Shown in pieces: positions 35,178 to 44,745 of a stretch of DNA of 64,000 bases (its first letter is position 1; each line of letters begins with the position of its first letter). Source of the DNA: Anaerosphaera aminiphila DSM 21120 (lineage in GTDB: Bacteria > Bacillota > Clostridia > Tissierellales > Peptoniphilaceae); the NCBI RefSeq assembly GCF_900129925.1, contig NZ_FQXI01000009.1, positions 1 through 64,000 of the forward strand. The letters run 5' to 3'. A model generated the notes under the pieces. The model saw only the letters and a list, made by a program, of their open reading frames with translations, had not been told where the DNA came from and did no database searches. Position numbers and translations under genes: made by a program.

Positions 35178-37559
35178 ATGAAATATTTAAATGTATTTAT
35201 TCAAAACAACATATCCCGAATTGATGACCTCTATACATATATGGCACATGACGAAGTGGATGTAGAAGTGGGCATGAGAGTTCAAGTTCCCTTTGGAAAG
35301 GGCAATAGAAATAAAATAGGAATCGTGTTGTCCATAGAAAGAGAAAAAAAATCTGAATATAAAATTAAAGAAATAATAGAAGTTCTAGACTACAAGCCTA
35401 TAATAGATGAGGATTTAATAGAGCTTGGTTTTTGGATGAAAAATAAGTATTTAACAAAATACAATCAAAGTTTTGCTCCATTACTTCCACCAGGTGATAT
35501 AAAAACGATTCAGAGAATTGCAAATATAAAGTCTGATTATACTTTTTTAGATTCTGAAGTTGAATTTGCCGAAGAACTTGTAAAAAATAAATATAATTTA
35601 AAATTTGTAGATAGTAATGAAAACTTTAAGTTAATAGTAAAAAAACTTATTAGAGAAGAGGTTTTAACTATTAGCTTTAAAGTTGATACAGTGGGCGGAA
35701 CAAAGTCGCAAAAGGCAATTAAATTAAGAAAAGACTATTTAAACACCATGTCAGAAAGTAAAATAAAGCTCTCTGAAAAGCAGCTAATAGTAATAGAATA
35801 TCTTCAAAAGAAGGGCACTGTTTTAAAGTCAGAGCTATTACAAAATTTAAAGATATCTGATTCACCGGTTAAGACTTTGGAAAATAAAAATTTAATAGAA
35901 ACTATAGACAAGGAAATAGAGAGAAATCCCTATGAAAATGTAGATGAGTTTAAAATAAATGTACTAAATGAAGAACAGGTAAAGGCCTTTAGGGGAATTT
36001 TAAATAGCAATAAAAAAGTGAGTTTACTCCATGGTCTAACGGGTAGTGGAAAGACGGAGGTATATTTAAAACTTGCCGAAGAAGCCATTAGGAAAAATGA
36101 ACAGGTAATAGTTTTAGTTCCGGAAATAGGTTTAACTCCACAGATGATAGATAGATTTAAGGGGAGATTTGGGGAAAGTGTTTCAGTCTTACATTCAAAA
36201 CTTTCGCAAGGCGAGAGATATGATCAGTGGCAAAAAGTTAAAAATGGCGAAGTAAGTGTAGTTGTAGGTGCAAGGTCTGCGGTGTTTGCACCCTTTGACA
36301 ATTTAAAACTCATAATAATTGATGAAGAACACGATAGCTCTTATAAATTTCACAATGCACTTAGATATGACACCATTGAAGTTGCCAAAAAGAGAATGGA
36401 AATGGAAAGTGGAAAAGTAGTATTGGGAAGTGCAACTCCGGATATTAATAGCTATTATAGAGCACAAGAGGGAGAATATGACTTATTTGAGTTAAAAAAG
36501 AGAGCTGTTATTGGAGCTAAACTTCCAAATGTTCAAATTGTAGATATGAGAAATGAGCTAATAAAGGGAAATACATCCATATTCAGTGAATCTCTTCGAG
36601 GATTGATATCTGAAAAACTTGAGAGACGAGAACAAATTATATTGTTTTTAAACAGGAGAGGATTTTCAAACTTTGTATCTTGCAGAGCTTGTGGACATGT
36701 TATAAAATGTGATAACTGTGATATTTCTATGACTTACCATAAAAATACAAATATGCTTAGATGTCACTACTGTGGTTCGACTAAAAAGATGGTTACTAGA
36801 TGTCCTGAGTGTGGAAGTAAATTTATTAAACAATTTGGAGTTGGAACTCAAAAAGTGGAAGAAGAAGTTAAAAAAATATTTCCAAATGCAAAAGTTCTCA
36901 GAATGGACAAAGATACAACTGTGAAGAAAAAAAGTTATGATGAAATTTATAAAAGAGTTAAAGATAGAGAAGTAGATGTACTAATAGGCACACAAATGTT
37001 GGCTAAGGGATTGGATTTTGAAAATGTTACGCTAGTTGGTGTAATAGCTGCAGATTTGTCCCTTTATATATCAGACTATAGGGCAAATGAAACAACTTTT
37101 GACTTATTAACTCAAGTTTCAGGAAGGGCAGGACGCTCAAGTAGGGGTGGAGACGTGGTAATACAAAGCTACAATCCTGAAAACTACAGTATAATATATG
37201 CCAGTAATGCAGACTATTTAAATTTTTATAAGAGAGAGTTGGAAGTTAGAAGAGAATTTAACTACCCTCCATTTTCAAAATTAGTAAACATATATTTTTC
37301 TTCAGAAGATAATAGCAAAATTGAAAATTTGGCAAATAGAGTTTTATTTGAAATCGGGAGAGAAATTTCAGGTTTTAAAGTTGAATATACACGATTAATA
37401 CAGACACCTAGAATAAAAAATATATACAAGTATAAATTTACATTAAAAGTTGATCCAAATTTTATTGATAAGTTAACTGATATAATAAAAGGGGTATTAA
37501 TAAAAAATAGGAAAGAAATAAATAAAAGTAATATATATGTAGATGTAGAGTTTGTCTAG
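35178..37559 (+). CDS. priA: primosomal protein N' (PriA helicase)
   Basis: PriA recognises forked DNA and reloads the replisome at stalled forks. The 793-residue protein has the N-terminal 3'-DNA-end-binding domain (VQVPFGKGN), Walker A GLTGSGKTEVY, DEEHDSSYK, eight zinc-binding cysteines (CRACGH, CDNCD, CHYCGS, CPECGS) and the motif V/VI blocks GTQMLAKGLDF and QVSGRAGR. ATG 35178 is preferred to GTG 35169 because GGGTGG lies at 35167-35172. It overlaps no gene upstream and is followed by def. Confidence 0.96.
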   Translation: MKYLNVFIQNNISRIDDLYTYMAHDEVDVEVGMRVQVPFGKGNRNKIGIVLSIEREKKSEYKIKEIIEVLDYKPIIDEDLIELGFWMKNKYLTKYNQSFAPLLPPGDIKTIQRIANIKSDYTFLDSEVEFAEELVKNKYNLKFVDSNENFKLIVKKLIREEVLTISFKVDTVGGTKSQKAIKLRKDYLNTMSESKIKLSEKQLIVIEYLQKKGTVLKSELLQNLKISDSPVKTLENKNLIETIDKEIERNPYENVDEFKINVLNEEQVKAFRGILNSNKKVSLLHGLTGSGKTEVYLKLAEEAIRKNEQVIVLVPEIGLTPQMIDRFKGRFGESVSVLHSKLSQGERYDQWQKVKNGEVSVVVGARSAVFAPFDNLKLIIIDEEHDSSYKFHNALRYDTIEVAKKRMEMESGKVVLGSATPDINSYYRAQEGEYDLFELKKRAVIGAKLPNVQIVDMRNELIKGNTSIFSESLRGLISEKLERREQIILFLNRRGFSNFVSCRACGHVIKCDNCDISMTYHKNTNMLRCHYCGSTKKMVTRCPECGSKFIKQFGVGTQKVEEEVKKIFPNAKVLRMDKDTTVKKKSYDEIYKRVKDREVDVLIGTQMLAKGLDFENVTLVGVIAADLSLYISDYRANETTFDLLTQVSGRAGRSSRGGDVVIQSYNPENYSIIYASNADYLNFYKRELEVRREFNYPPFSKLVNIYFSSEDNSKIENLANRVLFEIGREISGFKVEYTRLIQTPRIKNIYKYKFTLKVDPNFIDKLTDIIKGVLIKNRKEINKSNIYVDVEFV

Positions 37560-37569
37560 AGGAGGAAAT

Positions 37570-38058
37570 ATGGCAAAAAGAGTAATAAGAATTGATAACG
37601 ATCCAATTTTAAGAAAAAAATCAAGAGAAGTTTCAAAAATAGATGATAGAATTAAAGTTTTAATTGAAGACATGTATGAAACCATGGACTATGCAGATGG
37701 AGTTGGTCTTGCAGCACCACAAGTTGGAACACTTAGAAGAGTAATAACAGTTGACGATAGAGATGGAACCAGATTTGCATTAATTAATCCTGAAATTATT
37801 TGTAGTGAAGGAACTCAACTGGGAAACGAAGGTTGCCTATCGCTGCCAAATAAGCAGGGGAAAGTTAAAAGAGCTAATGAAGTAAAAGTAAAATATATAG
37901 ATATAAATGGTGAAGAGAAAGAAATTCAAGCAGTTGAATATCTAGCAAGGATATTACAACATGAAATAGATCACTTAAACGGTATTTTATACTCTGACAT
38001 TGCAGACGAGATGTATGAAATAACAGAAGATTCAGAGGACGAAGAGGAGCAAATATAG
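37570..38058 (+). CDS. def: peptide deformylase
   Basis: Def removes the N-formyl group from nascent proteins. The 162-residue metalloenzyme has all three motifs: GVGLAAPQVG, EGCLSLP and QHEIDHLNG, with the metal held by the cysteine and two histidines. The acidic C-terminal tail (EDSEDEEEQI) is variable in the family. ATG 37570 follows AGAGGAGG; a frame starting at 37552 overlaps priA. The fmt GTG overlaps its stop by one base. Confidence 0.97.
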   Translation: MAKRVIRIDNDPILRKKSREVSKIDDRIKVLIEDMYETMDYADGVGLAAPQVGTLRRVITVDDRDGTRFALINPEIICSEGTQLGNEGCLSLPNKQGKVKRANEVKVKYIDINGEEKEIQAVEYLARILQHEIDHLNGILYSDIADEMYEITEDSEDEEEQI

Positions 38059-38984
38059 TGAAGATTATATTTATGGGCACGCCGGAAATAGCTGTGCCGG
38101 TTCTGGAAACCCTAAGTGAAAGCTACGACGTAGAACTTGTAGTAACTATGCAAGATAGAAAAAAAGGCAGGGGGAAAAAATTACTTCCACCACCGGTAAA
38201 GGAAAAGGCAATTGAACTTGGTCTTGAAGTCTATCAGCCTGAAAATATTAACTCAGAGGAATCTGTGAAGTTTTTAAAAAGTAAAGATGCAGATTTATTT
38301 GTAGTTATAGCTTATGGACAAATTTTAAAAGAAGAAGTATTAAAAATTCCAAAGTTATATCCAATTAATATTCATGCATCAATACTTCCAAAATTAAGGG
38401 GAGCTGCTCCTATAAATAGAGCTATAATACAGGGAGACAAGATTTCTGGTGTAAGTATAATGAAAATGGAAAGAGGACTTGATACAGGAGATGTAGCTCT
38501 TTGTGAGGAAATAGAAATTCCAAATTTAAATGCAGAAGAACTGGAAATAGAAATTTCAAAACTGGGCTCAAAGTTAATAGTAAAATTTATAGAAGAACTT
38601 GAAAGTGGAGAAATTACTTTTCAAAAGCAAGATAGCACATTGGCAACTTATGCGGAAAAAATTGACAAGTTCACGGGATATATAGACTTTAATACAATGA
38701 AAAGTGGTGAAATTATAAATCTTGTGAGAGGTCTTTATAAAAAACCGGCAGCTTCAACTGTCTATAAGACAGAGAGATTTAAAATATTAAGAGCAACTCA
38801 AATAGAAGATAATACAAGTGCAGTACCGGGAGAAATTATTGAAAGTAATAAGAATTTAATAGTTAAAACTCTTGATGGAGCAATAGAAATACTGGAAGTA
38901 CAGTTTCCGGGAAAGAGAATTATGAACATTGAGGAGTATTTAGCCGGAAACAGTTTTGAAGTTGGAAGTATACTGGGAGGTTAA
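38058..38984 (+). CDS. fmt: methionyl-tRNA formyltransferase
   Basis: Fmt formylates Met-tRNA(fMet) with 10-formyl-THF. The 308-residue protein has the N-terminal MGTPEIAVPVLE, the catalytic region with NIHASILPKLRGAAPINRAI and D in GLDTGD, and a C-terminal OB-like domain. The start is GTG overlapping the def stop (TAGTG), with GAAGAGGAG upstream. The def-fmt pair carries out opposite ends of the formylation cycle. Confidence 0.96.
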   Translation: MKIIFMGTPEIAVPVLETLSESYDVELVVTMQDRKKGRGKKLLPPPVKEKAIELGLEVYQPENINSEESVKFLKSKDADLFVVIAYGQILKEEVLKIPKLYPINIHASILPKLRGAAPINRAIIQGDKISGVSIMKMERGLDTGDVALCEEIEIPNLNAEELEIEISKLGSKLIVKFIEELESGEITFQKQDSTLATYAEKIDKFTGYIDFNTMKSGEIINLVRGLYKKPAASTVYKTERFKILRATQIEDNTSAVPGEIIESNKNLIVKTLDGAIEILEVQFPGKRIMNIEEYLAGNSFEVGSILGG

Positions 38985-38986
38985 TT

Positions 38987-39670
38987 ATGTACGGATATGG
39001 ATATCAGTATTTATACTATATATTGCCGGGTTTGATAATAACTATGATAGCTCAGGCAAAGATAAAGTCGGCTTATGAGAAATACCGAAAAGTTGACAGT
39101 GAAACAGGTTTGACAGGTGCAGAAGTAGCAAGGATAATAATGGATAGAAACGGGCTTACAAATATTAGCATACTTGAAACAAGTGGAACTCTATCAGACA
39201 ACTATGACCCATCTAAAAAAACTTTAAACTTATCTAGAGATGTCTACTATGGAAACAGTGTTGCCTCACTTAGTATTGCAGCACATGAAGTAGGTCATGC
39301 TCTTCAAGATGCCACAGATTATTTTCCACTTAAAATTAGAGGAATACTAGTTCCGGCGGCCTCCATTGGCTCAAGACTTTCAATGGTATTTATTGTAATA
39401 GGGTTAATTTCATCTATATTTTTTGTGAAACTTGGAGTTGCACTATTTGCAATTGCAGTTTTATTTCAAATAGTTACACTTCCTGTAGAATTTAATGCAA
39501 GTAAGAGAGCTGAGGTTGAATTGGGAAATGCAATTTTAAAGCCTGAGAAAATGGAGGGGACAAGAAAAGTGTTGTCTGCTGCAGCGTTAACTTATGTTGC
39601 TGCAACATTAGTGGCAATAGGAGAATTATTGAGATTACTTGCGATTTTAGGAAATCGAAGAAGAGATTAG
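38987..39670 (+). CDS. yugP: YugP-family membrane zinc metallopeptidase
   Basis: A 227-residue member of the YugP family (PF04298-type neutral zinc metallopeptidase). The HEVGH zinc motif is at about 104-108, followed by ALQDATDYFPLK, and EFNASKRAE near 168-176 likely supplies the third ligand. There are several membrane spans: one at the N terminus and hydrophobic stretches at about 125-160 and 195-220. Substrates are unknown. It sits two bases after fmt and nine before rsmB, in an order often seen in clostridia. Confidence 0.88.
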   Translation: MYGYGYQYLYYILPGLIITMIAQAKIKSAYEKYRKVDSETGLTGAEVARIIMDRNGLTNISILETSGTLSDNYDPSKKTLNLSRDVYYGNSVASLSIAAHEVGHALQDATDYFPLKIRGILVPAASIGSRLSMVFIVIGLISSIFFVKLGVALFAIAVLFQIVTLPVEFNASKRAEVELGNAILKPEKMEGTRKVLSAAALTYVAATLVAIGELLRLLAILGNRRRD

Positions 39671-39678
39671 GAGAGTCA

Positions 39679-40998
39679 ATGAAAAACATAAGGAAGAAGG
39701 CACTTTTTATTATAGACAATGTCTTTTATAAAGGTGCCTTTTTAAAAGAAGAACTTTTAATACTACAGAACTCAGATATTGATAAGAGAGATTATAAATT
39801 AATTTCAAATATAACAAGAGGTGTTATACAAAATAGAACACTAATAGATTATATAATTAACAATAATTCAAAAGTTAGATTCAAAAAAATTCACAAGATA
39901 ATTTTAACTATTTTAGAAATGGGAATATATCAAATATTTTTCTTAGACAGAGTTCCTGACTACTCAATTATAAATGAAAGTGTAAAGTTGGCAAATATCT
40001 ATGGAAATAAGGGATCTGTTGGATTTGTAAATGGACTTTTGCGATCTGTTTTAAGGAAGAAAGATGAAATAGTCAAAGATGAATTTGGCTTAAGTGAGCT
40101 TAAAAACTCTGACATTAACAAGTATTTAAGTATATATTACTCTCATCCTCAATTTTATGTAGATGCAGTATTAAAAGAAAGGGGACGAGAATTTACAGAA
40201 GATTTACTACTTGCAAACAACACTGAACCGCCATTTACAATAAGAGTAAATACCTTATTTGTAAATAGAGAAGAGCTAATGGAAAAATTAAATGAAAAAG
40301 GTTATATATTAAAAAAGACAGTCCTTTCTAAATTTGGTATAATAGTAGAAAATCCAGACAATATTTTTAGTACTGAAGAATTTGAAAAAGGATTTTTTTA
40401 TGTTCAAGATGAGGCGTCAATTTTAGTTTCAGAAATCTTAAATCCTGAAAGAGATTTTAAAATTTTAGACTTATGTGCAGCTCCGGGAGGAAAGTCGGCA
40501 AGTATGGCAATGCTAATGGATAACATGGGAGAGATAATTTCCTGTGACATATCTAAGAAAAAGATTTCTAAAATAAACGAAAACATTAAGCGCTTAGGGA
40601 TAAAAAATATTAAAACGGCAGTAAATGACGCACAAGTATTTAATGAGGACTTTAAAGAAAAATTTGATAGCGTCTTAGTTGATGCACCTTGTTCAGGATT
40701 GGGACTATATAGGAAAAAACCTGAAATAAAGTGGAACAGAAGTTATTCAGATGTTTTAAGCTTAAAAGAAATCCAAAAGGACATTTTAAACAATGCATCA
40801 AAATATGTAAAAAAAGGTGGGGCTATTATATATTCCACTTGTACCTTAACTAGAGAAGAAAATGAAGAAGTAATTTATGAATTTTTAAGTGAAAATAAGG
40901 AATTTTCTCTTGAAAAAATAAATAACAGTGACATTGCAAAGTTGTATCCATCAACAGATAATACTGATGGATTTAGTATTGCGAAGATTAAACGGTGA
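39679..40998 (+). CDS. rsmB: 16S rRNA m5C967 methyltransferase RsmB
   Basis: RsmB (Sun/Fmu) methylates C967 of 16S rRNA with SAM. The 439-residue protein has the N-terminal NusB-like RNA-binding domain (about 1-135) and a Rossmann methyltransferase domain with LDLCAAPGGKS, DAPCSGLG (one of two catalytic cysteines) and YSTCTLTREENE (the other). Length fits. AGGAGAG precedes ATG 39679. Confidence 0.96.
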   Translation: MKNIRKKALFIIDNVFYKGAFLKEELLILQNSDIDKRDYKLISNITRGVIQNRTLIDYIINNNSKVRFKKIHKIILTILEMGIYQIFFLDRVPDYSIINESVKLANIYGNKGSVGFVNGLLRSVLRKKDEIVKDEFGLSELKNSDINKYLSIYYSHPQFYVDAVLKERGREFTEDLLLANNTEPPFTIRVNTLFVNREELMEKLNEKGYILKKTVLSKFGIIVENPDNIFSTEEFEKGFFYVQDEASILVSEILNPERDFKILDLCAAPGGKSASMAMLMDNMGEIISCDISKKKISKINENIKRLGIKNIKTAVNDAQVFNEDFKEKFDSVLVDAPCSGLGLYRKKPEIKWNRSYSDVLSLKEIQKDILNNASKYVKKGGAIIYSTCTLTREENEEVIYEFLSENKEFSLEKINNSDIAKLYPSTDNTDGFSIAKIKR

Positions 40999-41002
40999 TT
41001 AA

Positions 41003-42055
41003 ATGGGGTTAAATGGCTTATATTTAAATGAAATAGAAGAAGTAGTAAATAAGTATGGAGAACAAAAGTATAGAGCTAAACAAATTTTTGATTTTTTACA
41101 TTTGCAAAAGAGGACAGATATAGAAAATAGCAACTTGCCTCAAAAATTAAAAATTGAATTAAAAGAAAATGAAAAAATTGAAGATGTTAAAATATTAGAA
41201 GAATTTAGTTCAAAAAAAGATGATACGAAAAAGCTGTTATTTGAATTAGAAGACTCCAACATAGTTGAAGGGGTGCTTATGAATTATAAACACGGATATT
41301 CTCAGTGTATTTCAACTCAAGTTGGATGCAGAATGGGATGTGTGTTTTGCGCTTCCACAAAAGAAGGTCTAATAAGAAATTTAACTGCAGCAGAAATGTT
41401 AATGCAAGTTTATGAAGTTGAGAAAAAATATGGAATAACTGTATCAAATGTAATTTTAATGGGAAGTGGGGAGCCACTTGACAACTATGATGAGGTTATT
41501 AAATTTTTAAAATTATTACATGATGAAAAGGGAAAGAACATGAGCTATAGAAATATGACAATTTCAACTTGTGGAATTGCAGATAAAATTTATAGCTTAG
41601 TAGATGAAAATTTGCCAATAACTCTTGCAATATCTCTTCATACAACTAATAATATGAGTAGGGATAGTTTAATGCCGATAAATAAAAAATACAATATAGA
41701 AAAAGTTGTAGAGGCATGTAAGTATTATTCGGAAAATTCAAAAAATAGAATAACATTTGAATACACTTTAATAAGTGGAAAAAATGATTCAGACAAAAAT
41801 GCCCGAGAATTAAAAGAAGTGTTAAGAGGATTAAATTCTCATATAAATTTAATTCCCTTAAATCCAATAGAAGAGTATAGTGAAGAAAAACCAAGTCACA
41901 GAGAAGTTGAAATATTTAAGAAAAAACTTGAAGGACTTCTTTTAAATGTTACAATTAGAAGAGAATTAGGTTCTGATATTAATGCAGCATGTGGGCAATT
42001 GAGACGAGATTATAAAAGAGGTGGAAACAGTGGAGTTTGTAGCCGCAACCAATAA
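41003..42055 (+). CDS. rlmN: 23S rRNA m2A2503 / tRNA m2A37 methyltransferase RlmN
   Basis: A radical-SAM methylase of 350 residues. The 4Fe-4S motif is the CRMGCVFC cluster at about 109-116, preceded by QCISTQVG. The C-terminal catalytic cysteine is in DINAACGQLR, which marks RlmN/Cfr enzymes that methylate through a methylated cysteine. The MGSGEPLDNYDEV block and FEYTLI are conserved. Normal RlmN context with stp and prkC downstream; it overlaps stp by 26 bases. Confidence 0.95.
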   Translation: MGLNGLYLNEIEEVVNKYGEQKYRAKQIFDFLHLQKRTDIENSNLPQKLKIELKENEKIEDVKILEEFSSKKDDTKKLLFELEDSNIVEGVLMNYKHGYSQCISTQVGCRMGCVFCASTKEGLIRNLTAAEMLMQVYEVEKKYGITVSNVILMGSGEPLDNYDEVIKFLKLLHDEKGKNMSYRNMTISTCGIADKIYSLVDENLPITLAISLHTTNNMSRDSLMPINKKYNIEKVVEACKYYSENSKNRITFEYTLISGKNDSDKNARELKEVLRGLNSHINLIPLNPIEEYSEEKPSHREVEIFKKKLEGLLLNVTIRRELGSDINAACGQLRRDYKRGGNSGVCSRNQ

Positions 42056-42749
42056 AGGATGTGTGAGGACCAATAATGAAGATTCCTACTATATCCCAGG
42101 CGATATTAAAAATTTATTTATATTGGCAGATGGAATGGGTGGACATTTAGCTGGAGAAACAGCTAGTCAAATGGCTATAGATGTCATATCTGAATATTTT
42201 TCAAGAGAGTCTATAGATACAGAAGATAAGTTAATAGAGACTATTGAAAGCGCAATTTCTGAAGCTAATAGCAAGATATTGCAATTGTCAATTGACGATG
42301 AAAACTTTAGAGGGATGGGAACTACACTTTCTCTAGTGTATATATTCAATGATTTTGTATATTATGCAAATATTGGAGACAGTAGAATATACGTAGTAGA
42401 TAAACAAAAAATAGAACAAATTACAGTTGATGATTCATTTGTAAACTACTTAATTCAAATAGGAGAAATAAGTGAAGAAGAAGCTTTAAACCATCCTAAG
42501 AAAAATGTATTGACAAGAGCATTGGGAACATCTCCTACTGTAGGAGTTACAGTGGAAAAAATTCCATTGGAAAGCGATAAAAAATATTTATTGTGTTCAG
42601 ATGGACTTACAAACATGGTAAGTAATCAGAAGATTTTTGAAATATTAAATGAAAATAATTTAGCATCATCCAAGACAAAATTGATAGGTGAAGCTCTATC
42701 AAACGGCGGAATAGACAATGTTACATTGATTATTATAGATAATGAGTAG
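42030..42749 (+). CDS. stp: PP2C-family protein phosphatase Stp/PrpC
   Basis: Dephosphorylates Ser/Thr sites set by PrkC. The 239-residue metal-dependent phosphatase has the PP2C motifs: NEDSYY, ADGMGGH, GTTLS, NIGDSRIYV, LCSDGLTNMV and the final DNVTLI. GTG 42030 is my choice because AGAGGTGG at 42017-42024 gives proper spacing; a GTG at 42021 would sit in that site. Either start overlaps the rlmN end. prkC follows nine bases after. Confidence 0.95.
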   Translation: MEFVAATNKGCVRTNNEDSYYIPGDIKNLFILADGMGGHLAGETASQMAIDVISEYFSRESIDTEDKLIETIESAISEANSKILQLSIDDENFRGMGTTLSLVYIFNDFVYYANIGDSRIYVVDKQKIEQITVDDSFVNYLIQIGEISEEEALNHPKKNVLTRALGTSPTVGVTVEKIPLESDKKYLLCSDGLTNMVSNQKIFEILNENNLASSKTKLIGEALSNGGIDNVTLIIIDNE

Positions 42750-42757
42750 GTGTTCAT

Positions 42758-44737
42758 ATGATTGGGAAAGTTTTAGGAAATAGATATGAAGTTTTAGAAA
42801 AAATCGGCGCAGGTGGCATGGGTGATGTTTATAAAGCTCATGACCGGAAACTTGATAGAATAGTTGCAGTAAAAATATTAAAAGCAGAATATACAGATGA
42901 CAGTAATTTTATTAGAAAATTTAAAAGAGAGTCTCTTGCAGCGGCAAGTATATCCCATCCCAATATAGTTAGTATCTATGATGTTGGATCGGAAGAAATA
43001 GAATCTCAAAAAGTACATTATATTGTAATGGAATTTATAGACGGGAAAACTCTAAAGGAAATAATAAATGAAGAGGGACGTCTAAACGAAAAGCGAGCAT
43101 TAAACTATACTGTTCAAGTTGCGGAGGCATTAAAGACTGCTCATTCAAAGGGAATAGTGCATAGGGACATTAAAACTCAAAACATAATGGTAACAAAAGA
43201 TGATAGAGTAAAAGTTACTGATTTTGGAATAGCAAGAGTGGCTGACAATTCAACAGTTACTGCTACAAATGCAATAATGGGATCAGTTCATTACTTTTCA
43301 CCGGAGCAGGCAAGAGGAGCAAAAGTAGACAATAGGTCGGACATTTATTCTCTTGGAATAGTTCTATATGAAATGTTGACGGGTAAACTACCCTTTGATG
43401 CAGAAAACCCTGTATCAGTGGCGTTAATGCAAGTTCAAAGTGATATGCCTCTGCCGTCTAAAAGCTACTCAGATATTTCATCAGATGTAGACGGCATTGT
43501 GTTAAAACTTACAATGAAAAATCCAGAAGATAGATATCCTGACGTCAATGCTCTTATAAAAGATATTAAAAATGTTCAATTGGGAAAAACAGCAGGTTCA
43601 AGTTATACAAAGACATCTTCTCAAGAAACTGTAGTAATGTCAGATCCTAGAATTCAAAACAGTTCAAATGGAAGAAGTAAGAAAGTAATTAGGAGAGATG
43701 ATGACACTAGTGATAATGTTGAACAAAAAAAACCTAAGAAGAAAAAAAAGAAGGGCTCATCACTTCCAATAATCTTGGGAATAATTTCGGCTGTGCTAAT
43801 ATTTTTCTTGCTGGCATTTGTAGTGCCGAAAGTTTTTAACAACAAAGCAGATGAAGATGCAGTGGAAAAAGTTTCAGTACCTTCACTTGTAGGGACCACT
43901 AAAGCTGAGGCAAAGGCAAAATTAGATGCGTTGGGATTAGTATTTGAGCAAGTAGGTGTTGATGAAAATGAAAATAAAAATGATGAAGAGATAATTTCGC
44001 AAGAACCAAAAGAAGGCATTGAAGTGGAAAAGGGCTCAACAGTAAAAGTAGTAGTAAACGTACTTCCTGAGGCAGTAAATATGCCAAAACTTGTGGGAGA
44101 AACTCTTGAAAGCGCTCAGAAAATAGCCAGTGAAAACGGCTTAAAGATTACAAATATTAAAAATGAATTTGACGATGAAGTTGAAGAGGGTAAAATTATA
44201 AGTCAAGACCCAGAAGCAGGAAACAAAGTATCTAAAAATAAAGAGATAACTATTACAGTTTCAAAGGGAATAGAAGTTAAAAAAGAAATTGAAGTACCAA
44301 ATACTACAGGTCTTGATAAAGACGAAGCAAAAAGTGCCTTAGAAGGCAAAGACTTTGTAGTAAAAATAAAAGAAGAGTACAATAATAAAGTGGATCCTGG
44401 ACAAGTTGCAGACTATGAACCTAAGGGAACAGTTGAAGAGGGAAGCACTATAACCCTTATAATAAACTCTGGGAAACCAGATAGTGGAGATTTGGAAAGT
44501 GACAGTGAAGAAGTTAGTAAGGGAAGAAACTTTAACGTTAGAGTTCCAGAGGATGATGAAAGACATCAAGTTTTAGTAAAGAGAACTTTAACAAACGGAA
44601 GTACCATTGACTTCTATAACTATAAAAAATCTGCTGAAGACAATCCTATAGAAATACCAATAGAAGGTGCTCATAAGGGAGAAAAATTTGAACTTTATGT
44701 AGACGGTATTTTACAAGATACTCAAACAATAAATTAG
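42758..44737 (+). CDS. prkC: PASTA-domain Ser/Thr protein kinase PrkC
   Basis: A 659-residue eukaryotic-type kinase that senses peptidoglycan fragments or lipid II and phosphorylates wall and division proteins. The kinase domain (about 10-270) has GAGGMGDVY, K39, HRDIK at 135-139, DFG at 155-157 and the activation loop with several threonines. A lysine-rich juxtamembrane stretch (324-332) precedes the membrane span (336-358). Three PASTA domains follow at about 372-435, 438-503 and 510-570. After an acidic linker there is an extra C-terminal domain (590-659) of unknown fold, beyond the usual end of the PASTA array. ATG 42758 follows AGGTG. Confidence 0.96.
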   Translation: MIGKVLGNRYEVLEKIGAGGMGDVYKAHDRKLDRIVAVKILKAEYTDDSNFIRKFKRESLAAASISHPNIVSIYDVGSEEIESQKVHYIVMEFIDGKTLKEIINEEGRLNEKRALNYTVQVAEALKTAHSKGIVHRDIKTQNIMVTKDDRVKVTDFGIARVADNSTVTATNAIMGSVHYFSPEQARGAKVDNRSDIYSLGIVLYEMLTGKLPFDAENPVSVALMQVQSDMPLPSKSYSDISSDVDGIVLKLTMKNPEDRYPDVNALIKDIKNVQLGKTAGSSYTKTSSQETVVMSDPRIQNSSNGRSKKVIRRDDDTSDNVEQKKPKKKKKKGSSLPIILGIISAVLIFFLLAFVVPKVFNNKADEDAVEKVSVPSLVGTTKAEAKAKLDALGLVFEQVGVDENENKNDEEIISQEPKEGIEVEKGSTVKVVVNVLPEAVNMPKLVGETLESAQKIASENGLKITNIKNEFDDEVEEGKIISQDPEAGNKVSKNKEITITVSKGIEVKKEIEVPNTTGLDKDEAKSALEGKDFVVKIKEEYNNKVDPGQVADYEPKGTVEEGSTITLIINSGKPDSGDLESDSEEVSKGRNFNVRVPEDDERHQVLVKRTLTNGSTIDFYNYKKSAEDNPIEIPIEGAHKGEKFELYVDGILQDTQTIN

Positions 44738-44745
44738 GAGGAGTA

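Noticed and set aside
43654-44019. minus-strand open frame of 121 codons opposite prkC
   Set aside because: Shadow of the lysine-rich juxtamembrane and PASTA region; poly-F and poly-S stretches are the reverse of AAA/GAA codons.
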